A DNA stretch of 6,902 nucleotides from Bacteroidales bacterium UBA5621 (GTDB taxonomy: Bacteria; Bacteroidota; Bacteroidia; Bacteroidales; VadinHA17): contig DIKJ01000247.1 of the NCBI GenBank assembly GCA_002424525.1, positions 1,137 to 8,038 of the forward strand, in the 5' to 3' direction. The notes below the pieces were generated by a model. That model had not been told where the DNA came from and made no database searches. It worked only from the letters and a program-made list of their open reading frames with translations. The translations under genes and the position numbers were made by a program. How positions within the stretch are numbered: position 1 is the first letter of the stretch; every line of letters starts with the position of its first letter. Shown one piece after another: positions 1 through 6,902 of this stretch.

Positions 1-3000
1 GGCGGCTCGTGGCAGGTCTCCGGCGTATACACCGGTCTTACACCTGGCACTTACACTGTTCTGATCCGCGATGCAGGATACACCAACTGTTACAAGGTGC
101 TGAACGGAATGCTGCTCATCACACAGCCGGCCGTTCTCAGGGCGTCAGTTTCTTCCACGATGGTCACCTGTTTTGGAGCAGGCGACGGTACCATAAGCAT
201 CACGGGAGTCTCAGGTGGGTCAGGGAATTATCAGTACACTGTTACGGGCGGGGCTCCGTGGTTACCCACAGGTCTCTTCACAGGGCTTACCCCCGGAAGC
301 TATGATGTGCGGATAAGGGATGCCGTAAATACCTCATGCGAGATAATTATCAACAGCGGACTCGATATAACTCAACCTCCGGCACTCAGCGGAATGGTGG
401 TCAAATCGGACATTACCTGTTTCGGAGCCAGTGACGGATCAATAACCGTTACAAATGCCATGGGAGGGTACGGGACGTTCGAGTTCAGTATTGATGGCGG
501 AAATGTATGGCAACCATCAAATACTTTTCCGGGGCTCACTTCCGGAACATACGATGTCTGGATGAGAGACAGGGTGCGGACAACATGCCGGCTTAATCTT
601 GATCCGGATGTTGAAATTATTGAACCGGAGCCTCTCTCAGCTTCCCTGTCGTCAACAAATGTCACCTGCTTCAGTGCAAATGACGGATCCATAATTATAT
701 CCGCGGCAGACGGGGGGTATGGTACTTACCAGTACACCATTAACGGAGGAGCCTCCTGGCTCGGTTCTGGAGACTTCCTTTATCTTCCTCCGGGTTCGTA
801 TGATGTAAGGATGAGGGATGCCGCCAATCCGGGGTGCTATATTATTCTTAATCCCACGCTTGTCATCACACAGCCTCCCCAGCTGTCAGCCTCGGCAACC
901 AGCACCAATGTAACTTGCTTTGGCGCTTCAAACGGAACCATTACCATTAACGGCGCAACAGGAGGATCGGGAGCGTATGATTATACAATCAACGGAGGAG
1001 CAACGTGGCAGACTTCAAACAGTTTCAGTGGCCTTATGCCTGGCTTCTATAACGTGAGGATCAGGGATGCGGCCAATCCGAATTGCATATTTACGGTCAA
1101 TGGCTCGCTGAACATAACCGAGCCCCCCGTTCTGAATGCAGCTCTGGCCAGGACCAATATCACATGTTTTGCGGCCAATGACGGGACGATCACCATCTCA
1201 TCACCGACAGGAGGATACGGGACCTATGAATTCACCATTACCGGCGGGGCACCCTGGCAAGGATCGGGGATCTTCAATAACCTTGGTCCGGGCACCTATG
1301 ATGTAAAAATGAGAGATGCCGTTCAGACCGGGTGTATCATAACACTTAATGCATCCCTTGTAATAACCGAACCTCCTGCCCTTACTGCCGCTATGTCGTA
1401 TACGAATATAACATGCTTCGGGGCAAACAACGGCACCATATCGATCACAGGTGCCGGCGGCGGTTACGGATTTTACGAGTATTCAATAAACGGAGGATCA
1501 ACCTGGACCGGGCTTGCTTATTTCACCAATCTTGCTCCTGCAACCTACGATGTAAGGATGAGGGATGTAATGAGCCCGGGATGTGTCCTCATTCTTAACA
1601 GCTCGCTTGCAATAACACAGCCTCCGGCCCTTTCTGCCGTGCTGGCAAAAACAGATATAACATGTTTCGGAGCCGGCAACGGAACCATTACAATTTCGGA
1701 TCCGCTAGGCGGATACGGAACTTATGAATATACCATTAACGGAGGCGGCTCATGGCAGGGAACGGGGACCTTCACCGGACTGGGTCCGGGCAACTATAAC
1801 GTACAGATGAGAGATGCGGGCAATCCGACCTGCATACTGGTTCTGAACAACTCGCTCTCCCTGACCCAGCCGTCAGTATTGAATGCTGTGGTGCTGCGTA
1901 CAATGGTGACCTGCAACGGCGCCGGCGACGGCACTATAAATATCACCTCACCAACAGGCGGTTACGGGATTTATGAGTACAGTATCAGTGGCGGAACAGG
2001 CTGGTCACCAACGGGTCTCTTCACGGGTCTTATACCCGGCACATATGATGTCAGGATAAGGGACGCCTTGAATCCCTTATGCGTAATTATCCTGAACAAT
2101 GCCCTGATCATCACTGAACCTGCACCTCTCAATGCGATGCTGAATCACATAAATGTAACTTGTTTCGGTGCGAACGACGGGACGATAACGATCACGGGTG
2201 TAACGGGAGGCTACGGTACATACGAATATACCATAACAGGCGCCGGTGGCTGGCAGTCAACAGCCACCTTCAGTAACCTGCCGCCCGGAACATATAATGT
2301 TCAGATAAGGGACAGGGAGCATCCAGCATGCCTGAAAATACTCAACGATGCTTTGGTGATAACCGAACCTGCACTGTTGTCGGCAACAGTAACAAGCACT
2401 AATGTCACTTGCTTTGGCGCGGGGAACGGGACCATAACCATTTCATCACCTGCAGGCGGGTATGGTACTTACGGATACAGCATCGATGGCGGTGTATCGT
2501 GGCAGTCGACCGGCACTTTTTCCGGCCTTGCCCCCGGGCCATATAATGTAAGGATAAGAGATGCAGCCAATAACTCATGTTCTGCCGTGCTTGTTCCTGC
2601 CCTGGTCATCACCCAGCCGGCTATCCTTTCGGCTGATGTTGCCAGCACCAATATAACCTGCGCCGGAGCCAACGACGGAACGATCACTGTATCGTCGCCT
2701 CTGGGCGGTTACGGCACTTACGAGTACACCATAACCGGAGGAGCGTCATGGCAGCCATCAGGTGATTTCACGGGGCTTGCACCGGGATTCTACAATGTTC
2801 AGATACGCGATGCGGCCAATATAGGTTGTGTGAGGATACTTAACAGCTCGCTCAGCATCACCCAGCCTTCGATGCTCAACGCACTGACGGCTTCGACCAT
2901 GGTAACCTGCAACGGCGCAAATGACGGAACAATAAATATCACATCCCCGACAGGAGGGTATGGAACATATCAATATTCGATCAACGGAACGGACTGGTTC

Positions 3001-6000
3001 GATACAGGTTTGTTTACAGGCCTGGCACCTTCCACATACAATGTCCGTATACGCGATGCAGTTTATACTTCCTGTGTGATTACACTTAATGCTTCGCTTG
3101 TGATCACTGAACCGCAAGCGCTTAATGCAGTAATCTCTTCGAATAATGTGACCTGCAACAATGCAGATGATGGCTCGATCTATGTATCGTTCCCCACAGG
3201 AGGTTACGGGACTTATGAATACCGCATAATTCCGGGAGGCCCCTGGCAGACAACGGGTCTCTTCACCGGGCTTGCACCTGACACCTATGTTGTTCAGATC
3301 AGGGACAGGTCTCATCCCGGTTGTGAAGTAACACTCGATATGGCACGGGTAATAACTGAGCCGGATGTCCTCAGTGCGACTGTTGTAGCAACAGATGCTA
3401 CCTGTTTTGGCATCAACAACGGCACAATAACCATTACCGGCGCGTCAGGCGGATATGGCACCTATGCATATTCCATCAACGGCGGATCGTCGTGGCAGGC
3501 ATCGGAAGTATTTACCAACCTTCAGCCGGGCAACTATGATGTAAGGATCAGGGATGCCTCATACCCTGCCTGTCAGATAATTCTGGATCCGCTGGTGACC
3601 ATTTCCCAGCCCCCGGTATTGTCGGCAATCGTTGCAAGCACCAATGCAACCTGTTACGGTGCAAACGACGGGACCATAATAATATCTTCACCACTTGGAG
3701 GTTACGGGACCTTTGAATACACAGTTACAGGAGGGATCTCATGGCAGGCATCAGGTGATTTCACCGGCCTCGCACCGGGATTTTACAATGTTCAGATCCG
3801 CGACGCAGCCAATACCGGTTGTATAGTTATACTGAATGGTTCGCTCAGGATAACAGAGCCGCCGATCCTGTCAGCTTTTGTGTCGAGGACCAATGTGACA
3901 TGTTTCGGCAGTAATGACGGGACCATCACGATCAACGGTGCTACCGGCGGTTATGGAACGTATGGCTACAGTATCGACGGCGGAGTGACATGGGAACCAA
4001 CCAGCAGTTTTACCGGTCTTGGTCCGGGTATTTATAATGTTCTTATAAGTGACGCTGCCAATACAGCTTGTATTATTACCCTGAATCCGGCACTGACGAT
4101 AACTGAACCAGCAGTGCTCAGTGCAACAGTATCCGCGACCATGGTAACCTGCTTTGGTGCGAATGATGGCACGATAACCGTTGCGAATTCCGCAGGAGGT
4201 TCGGGTTTCTACCAGTACAGCTCCAACGGCGGCGCTAACTGGCAGGGAATGAATGTATTCACAAACCTCGCTCCGGGCACTTACAATATAAGGATAAGAG
4301 ATGCGGCTCAGACAGCCTGTGAAATGGCACTTGATCCGCCTGTGGTGATCACCCAGCAGGATGCCCTTTCAGCCTCAATTTCAAGCACCAATGTAACCTG
4401 TTACGGCAGTGCTGACGGAACAATAACAATTTCGGATCCTGCAGGAGGGTATGGTACTTATGAATACAGCATAAACGGGGGCGGATCGTGGCATTCGTCC
4501 GGAAGCTTTGTTTCGCTTTCGCCCGGCAACTACAGCATCCTTATAAGGGATGCATCGAATATATTCTGTATGAAAGTGCTTAACAATTCGTACAGTATCA
4601 CCCAGCCCGGCATGTTAACGGCAACAGTTGCCAAGACCGACATCACATGCTTTGGCGATAATGACGGGACGATAACCATTACGTCACCTTCGGGAGGCTA
4701 CGGAACCTATGAGTACAGCACTGACGGTGGTCTTACATGGGATGGTTCAAACAGCTTCACCGGCCTTGCACCCGGAGCATACGACATCAGGATGCGTGAC
4801 GCCTCCCAACCTTTATGCACGGCTGTCATCTACCCGAACCTTGTAATAGGAGAGCCGGCTTTACTTACATTGACATCACCCGGTGATATTGTTCTCGGAT
4901 GTTTTGGAAGCACGGGCGGGACCGGCACCTTCTTTGTCTCGGGAGGGACACTTCCGTATACCTTTACTGTCGAATCCAACACCACCGGCGGGGTATTTGC
5001 CGTTCCGGGATTCAACTCTGTTACATTCTATGCCGCCGGCGCAGGTTCGATAACTGTAAGAGTCACGGATTCAAAAGGATGTACCGTACTTTCTTCGATC
5101 AACATTACACAGCCCGATCAGCTGATGCCGGGTTCCATTCAGGATAATCAGGTGATCTGCTCAGGCGCAACTCCAGCAGTGATCACACAGGCATCCGCTC
5201 CATCCGGTGGTCCGGGAGCTTATGCTTATCAATGGCAGTTTGCCACGGATGCGGCTGGTCCGTTCATCAATATCAATGGTGCAAATGGTGTTCAGTATAC
5301 GCCTCCTGCCGGTGCCGCCTCTACATTATATTACAGGAGGATGGTTACCTCAGGAAACTGCACACCTGTTTACAGCAATGTTGTACAGATACTCGTTAAT
5401 CCTCTTCCTGTCGCGATCCTTACAGGTAATGCAACAATATGCCCGGGAGAGGAAGCAATACTTAAGGTCAGCCTTCCGGCCGGAGTGGCGCCGTTTGAGG
5501 TCGAAATAGCTAATTTAGGTGTGCTGACTGACTATTACAGCGAGGATGATATTATAGTATCGCCGGCAATAGAAACTACCTACACCCTGCTAAGGGTAAC
5601 GGATGCCAACGGCTGTGAAGTGTTGAGCGGCTCGGTTAATCTTATGGGGTCGGCTAAGGTGACGTTAAAAACCCTGCCGGCCATAACCATTCAGCCTGTT
5701 AACAGGGTAACCTGCGAATATGGAATGATCACTTTTAGCGTGACTGCCACGGGCAGTGATCTTGCATACCAGTGGTACGCCGATAAGAATGACGGCCTCG
5801 GCTTTACGGCCCTGACAGATGCCGGCATTTACTACGGAGCCAATGCAGCAACCCTTAACCTCTTCGGCACCACCAGGGATATGGACGGATATGTTTATCA
5901 TGTTGTTGTATCAGGATGCGGGGAATCTGTTACCTCAAACGATGCTGTTCTGACGGTAAACACTGTTCCTGAGATCATGATTCAGCCAAAAGATTCAGTG

Positions 6001-6902
6001 ATATGTTCCGGTGAGGGTGCCGCTTTCCATATTTCGGCAAGGGGAACGGGACTCACTTTCCGCTGGCAGGTGAACAGGGGAGCGGGAGCCGGATTTGTTG
6101 ATGTCGTAAATGATGGCATCAACTTCAGCGGGGCCGCCGACAGCACGCTGATCCTTACCGGTGTTCCGTCCAGCTTCAATAATTATATTTTCAGGGTGAT
6201 CTTAAGAGGCACCTGCGGCTCTGCAATTTACTCAAACTTTGTTGTTCTGAGAGTTACCCCGCCACCGGCGATTACCAGGCAGCCTGAAGATAAAGCTGTC
6301 TGCGACGGTGCCGGTCCTGTTTACTTCCTCGTATACGGATCGGGAATGATCGATTCGCTCAGATGGCAGGTGAATACCGGAGGAACAGGCACCTGGACAG
6401 ATATCTATGACAATGCGATATACGGAGGCACATCATCCCAGCAACTGTCGATGATGGGCATACCTCTTGCATACGACGGCAACCAGTACAGGCTGGCGCT
6501 GAAAGCATCGTGCGCGACTGTTTACACTGATGCGGCAACGCTTACCGTTCACTCCAATCCTGTTGTTACGTTCACTCCTGATCCTGTGAATGCCTGCGCA
6601 GACGTGCCTCAGACAATCATACCGTTTATAACAGGCGGTTCAGGTATATGGAACCAGCATTCCTGGACGGGCGATGTGGGGCCGCTGAGCAATTACTTTA
6701 TGCAGGAGCCGGTATTCAGGACGATGATACCGGGAACCTATAACCTTAATTACAGGGTAAGGGATGATAAAGGCTGTTACGGGAATGGGAACGTTACTGT
6801 TCTTGTTGACAGGCCAGATGCATCGTTCGACATGGATATGAGCTATATGTGCGATCCGGGTACTGTTCGCTTCACCAAGGATGACATGACAGGCATTGCA
6901 AG
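1..6902 (+). CDS. Giant SprB-like repeat and Ig/PKD-domain surface protein, partial at both ends
   Basis: Frame 1 is open through all 2300 codons, and neither start nor stop lies in the window. The translation is a chain of beta-rich extracellular modules: about 20 SprB-like repeats (residues 1-1633), a diverged repeat (about 1634-1711), two Bacteroidota-type modules (1712-1889), three Ig-like domains (1890-2184), a PKD-like module (2185-2270) and the start of another PKD domain (2271-2300). There are no transmembrane stretches or enzyme motifs, and few Lys, which fits a secreted structural protein. In known families, such modules occur in Bacteroidota proteins exported by the type IX secretion system, including the gliding adhesin SprB of Flavobacterium johnsoniae. 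Export by T9SS and a role in adhesion, gliding or cell contact are inferred, because the signal peptide and sorting domain fall outside the window. All 54 cysteines fall at two per complete domain. It is not shown to be the SprB orthologue, so no symbol is given. Confidence 0.95.
169..1662 (+). repeat. Repeat units U1-U6, upstream block of the array
   Basis: These are six 83-residue units that share the core but vary most in the GG-x-GxY segment. U1 and U4 have Ser in place of the usual Tyr after GG, U2 has GTFEF, and U6 has GFYEY. U2 is the odd one in its second half: it reads VWMRDRVRTTC where most units read V-IRDA, and its linker is IIEP instead of ITQP. U6 (nt 1414-1662) resembles the distant U14 more than its neighbours, with shared CFGxNNGTI, ITGA, YSINGGS and FTNL segments. 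These units show no obvious four-unit order among themselves, unlike the block that follows. Confidence 0.85.
1663..2658 (+). repeat. Four-unit super-repeat, copy 1 (U7-U10)
   Basis: U7, U8 and U9 match U11, U12 and U13 of the next block by position. U7 and U11 share PLGGYGTYEY, YNVQ, SLS, TQPS and TMVT (57 of 83 identical by hand count). U8 and U12 share CNGA, DGTINITSPTGG and TGLFTGL (about 57 of 82). U9 and U13 share the rare RDR-x-HP-x-C ending (47 of 83). The adjacent pair U7/U8 shares only 47 of 83. U10 is the weak link: its GYGTYGYSIDGG segment matches U16 better than U14. The pattern suggests an old duplication of a block of about 1 kb, later reshuffled. Confidence 0.65.
2908..3153 (+). 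repeat. Short repeat unit U12, 82 residues
   Basis: This is the only complete unit shorter than 83 codons. Against U8, one codon is missing just before the conserved Trp: U8 reads SGGTGW and U12 reads NGTDW. The reading frame is kept, and the rest of the unit (CNGA start, TSPTGG, TGLFTGL, ITEP) is normal. The loss sits in the predicted loop before the Trp strand, a place likely to tolerate a length change. This is a natural indel, not a frameshift, because the same frame continues without change on both sides. Confidence 0.85.
3154..3402 (+). repeat. Diverged repeat unit U13
   Basis: This is the most divergent unit of the regular array. It starts CNNADDGSIYV instead of the usual CFGANDGTITI, has RIIPGGPW in place of the I-NGG-x-x-W segment, and lacks the Gly of the PG-x-Y turn (PDTY). 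Its second half carries RDRSHPGC, shared in form only with U9 (RDREHPAC), and its linker strand is LDMARVITEP. It keeps both Cys and the Trp and is exactly 83 codons, so it is still under the same length constraint. Confidence 0.8.
3652..4398 (+). repeat. U15-U17, apparent three-unit remnant of the super-repeat
   Basis: U15 is a near copy of U11 in protein sequence. U16 (nt 3901-4149) shares YGTYGYSIDGGV and PAL-IT with U10, and has Ser where nearly all units have Arg in the IRDA motif (VLISDA). U17 (nt 4150-4398) shares VFTNL and LDP with U14, three units upstream instead of four, and ends ITQQ without the usual Pro. If U15 and U17 hold the first and last positions of a cycle, one unit has been lost or fused here. 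That reading is inference from hand alignment. Confidence 0.5.
4399..4899 (+). repeat. U18-U19, last regular repeat units
   Basis: U18 (nt 4399-4647) resembles U7, sharing GTITISDP, GGYGTYEY, INGGGSW, PGNY and VLNNS (51 of 83 by hand count). U19 follows the same AKTDITC junction that precedes U7, so the end of the array looks like a mosaic of earlier parts. In U18 the Gln after Trp is His, and in U19 it is Asp. U19 is 84 codons from its Cys to that of U20, with IGEP in place of ITEP, which marks the transition to the diverged closing unit. Confidence 0.75.
4900..5133 (+). other. Diverged SprB-type unit U20 closing the array
   Basis: Residues 1634-1711. The unit starts CFGSTGG, followed by a FFVSGGTLPYTFTV segment and ends ITVRVTDSKGC, then NITQP. 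This is closer to the classic SprB repeat (GG-x-PY-x-x-x, then V-x-D-x-x-GC) than the 83-residue units are. It lacks the Trp and the NGG and IRDA motifs of the array. The Cys pair is C1634/C1694. It probably serves as a cap or adaptor between the uniform stalk and the Ig/PKD segment. The right boundary is approximate. Confidence 0.8.
5134..5400 (+). other. Bacteroidota beta-sandwich module (PKD-like/Ig-like)
   Basis: Residues about 1712-1800. Visible markers are ICSGATP at the start, YAYQWQ, a QYTPPAG turn, the STLYYRR strand with GNC, and YSNVVQILVN at the end. The series Cys, YQWQ, Y-x-PP, T-x-YYRR, Cys, SN-V-x-x-x-V is common in Bacteroidota secreted proteins between SprB repeats and sorting domains. 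The Cys pair is C1720/C1787, and the Trp is at 1745. No specific ligand can be assigned. Confidence 0.75.
5401..5667 (+). other. Bacteroidota secreted-protein module with CPGE start and TDANGC end
   Basis: Residues about 1801-1889. The module opens TICPGEEAIL and contains GVAPFEVEI. It then has an acidic YYSEDDIIVSP loop, a TTYTLLRVTDANGC strand and a GSAKVTL end. This series is a common module in Bacteroidota T9SS cargo proteins, usually placed among Ig-like and PKD domains. The Cys pair is C1814/C1872. It lacks the core Trp of its neighbours. Binding of calcium by the acidic loop is possible but not shown. Confidence 0.7.
5668..5961 (+). other. Ig-like domain 1
   Basis: Residues about 1890-1987. 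The Ig pattern is clear: PAITIQPVNRVTC at the start, FSVTATG, YQW at 1923-1925, a GIYYGA segment, ATLNLFG, then YVYHVVVSGC and a VLTV end strand. The Cys pair is C1905/C1973 with core Trp 1925. It is the first of three consecutive domains of about 98 residues with the same order of motifs. In such proteins these domains are structural spacers or binding modules. Confidence 0.85.
5962..6258 (+). other. Ig-like domain 2
   Basis: Residues about 1988-2086. It has IMIQPKDSVIC, FHISARG, RWQVN with Trp 2022, GINFSGA, STLILTGV, and YIFRVILRGTC, and ends VVLRVT. The Cys pair is C2002/C2072. It is strongly similar in plan to the domains on both sides. It carries two D-S-x triplets (DSV at 1998-2000 and DST at 2047-2049) that fit the Bacteroides O-glycosylation motif. 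Confidence 0.85.
6259..6552 (+). other. Ig-like domain 3
   Basis: Residues about 2087-2184. It has ITRQPEDKAVC, YFLVYGSG, LRWQVN with Trp 2122, AIYGGT, QQLSMMGI and YRLALKASC, and ends ATLTV. The Cys pair is C2101/C2171. The repeated RWQVN in domains 2 and 3 suggests they are the most recent duplicates of the three. A DSL triplet is at 2118-2120. Confidence 0.85.
6553..6810 (+). other. PKD-like module
   Basis: Residues about 2185-2270. The module starts NPVVTFTP with C2199, has an ITGGSGIWNQHSWTGD segment, then MIPGTYNLNYRVRD, DKGC (C2259) and a NVTVLVD end. The GG-x-G-x-W...W-x-G, then GTY-x-L-x-Y-x-V-x-D-x-x-GC plan is that of PKD-like domains in Bacteroidota surface proteins. The role is presumably structural. 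Confidence 0.7.
6811..6902 (+). other. Start of a probable PKD domain, cut by the window end
   Basis: Residues 2271-2300. The segment reads RPDASFDMD, then MCDPGTVRFTKD and TGIA. The P-x-A-x-F start, the Cys-x-P-x-T-V-x-F strand and the T-G-x-A end match the first third of PKD domains that continue into a W-D-F-G-D-G motif. That diagnostic motif would lie just beyond the window, so the call is tentative. Confidence 0.6.

Larger units (their letters stand above)
2659..3651 (+). repeat. Four-unit super-repeat, copy 2 (U11-U14)
   Basis: This is the counterpart of nt 1663-2658, displaced by 996 bp at its start and 993 bp after the one-codon loss in U12. U11 (nt 2659-2907) is also the closest relative of U15 (nt 3652-3900), with 62 of 83 residues identical by hand count, including a 19-residue identical run from SGDF to AAN. 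U11 starts with CAGA instead of CFGA. U14 (nt 3403-3651) pairs with U6 (50 of 83), eight units upstream, which fits twice the four-unit period. Confidence 0.65.
1..4899 (+). repeat. Tandem array of SprB-like repeats, 249 bp (83 aa) period
   Basis: Counting each unit from its first conserved Cys, starts are at nt 169, 418, 667, 916, 1165, 1414, 1663, 1912, 2161, 2410, 2659, 2908, 3154, 3403, 3652, 3901, 4150, 4399 and 4648 (U1-U19). The tail of U0 is at nt 1-168. Seventeen of the 19 complete units are exactly 83 codons, U12 is 82 and U19 is 84. The consensus in order is TC-FGAN-DGTITI, then GGYGTYEY-(S/T)-I-NGG, an invariant Trp usually followed by Gln, F(T/S)GL-PG-Y-V-IRDA, the second Cys, a LN-SL strand, and IT(Q/E)P leading into L(S/N)A. 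The Cys-FG-x-x-DG-x-I start and the Y-V-RD-A...Cys end resemble the Pfam SprB repeat, here carrying an extra C-terminal strand. The two Cys are 56 residues apart (55 in U12). The array probably forms an extended stalk of identical-length beta domains; that structure is inferred. Confidence 0.93.

Noticed and set aside
2758..3315. Antisense open frame of 185 codons
   Set aside because: It lies opposite U11-U13. Its Cys- and Arg-rich translation has no recognisable domain. Similar smaller antisense frames recur opposite other units (nt 372-692, 2469-2687) as shadows of the repeat codons.
1..4899. CRISPR array or DNA-level satellite repeat
   Set aside because: The period is 249 bp, conservation is at protein level and not DNA level, and no short identical repeats with unique spacers are present.
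169..4899. Diversity-generating retroelement target or phase-variable cassette
   Set aside because: Variation is spread over all positions including synonymous sites. There is no adenine-biased variable patch, template repeat, reverse transcriptase, inverted repeat or simple-sequence tract in the window.
5207..5509. Second-frame + strand open frame of 100 codons
   Set aside because: It overlaps the frame-1 module with clear YQWQ and YYRR motifs. Its own translation shows no family features.
1..6902. Frameshift, pseudogene or assembly break inside the array
   Set aside because: Frame 1 stays open with the motif series intact in every unit. The only length changes are whole codons in U12 and U19.
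6600..6902. T9SS C-terminal sorting domain
   Set aside because: The sequence here is still PKD-like, and the frame runs out of the window. A sorting domain is expected further downstream but is not seen.
1..6902. Internal promoters, terminators or tRNA/rRNA genes
   Set aside because: The coding frame is continuous and dense. Nothing beyond chance AT-rich hexamers or short hairpins was seen.

Overview
The window lies entirely inside one giant protein-coding gene on the + strand. Frame 1 is open from the first base to the last (2300 complete codons plus two bases), with no stop, no start region and no intergenic DNA. Its product is a repetitive secreted surface protein. The domain types (SprB-like repeats, Bacteroidota-style Ig-like and PKD-like modules, each with a Cys pair), the mid-range GC content by eye, and heavy use of ATA for Ile and AGG/AGA for Arg point to a member of the Bacteroidota, possibly a Bacteroidales-type lineage. 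The phylum is well supported. Anything finer is a guess.

Layout: nt 1-168 is the tail of a repeat cut by the window edge. Nt 169-4899 holds 19 complete SprB-like repeats (U1-U19), almost all exactly 83 residues (249 bp). Nt 4900-5133 is a diverged twentieth unit (U20) that closes the array. Nt 5134-5667 holds two different Bacteroidota beta-sandwich modules, nt 5668-6552 three tandem Ig-like domains, nt 6553-6810 a PKD-like module, and nt 6811-6902 the start of what looks like a PKD domain. The signal peptide and N-terminus lie upstream of the window, and the C-terminus lies downstream, where a type IX secretion (T9SS) sorting domain would be expected.

The protein is best read as a long extracellular stalk or adhesin of the SprB/T9SS-cargo kind: a uniform repeat fibre followed by a mixed Ig/PKD segment leading toward the probable C-terminal anchor. 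Each complete domain seen carries exactly two cysteines.

The most notable structure is inside the repeat array. Unit length is almost invariant, there is a partial four-unit (about 1 kb) higher-order period, and synonymous codons are so scrambled that twelve units with the same six-residue core all spell it differently. No RNA gene, mobile element, CRISPR array, promoter or terminator is supported.
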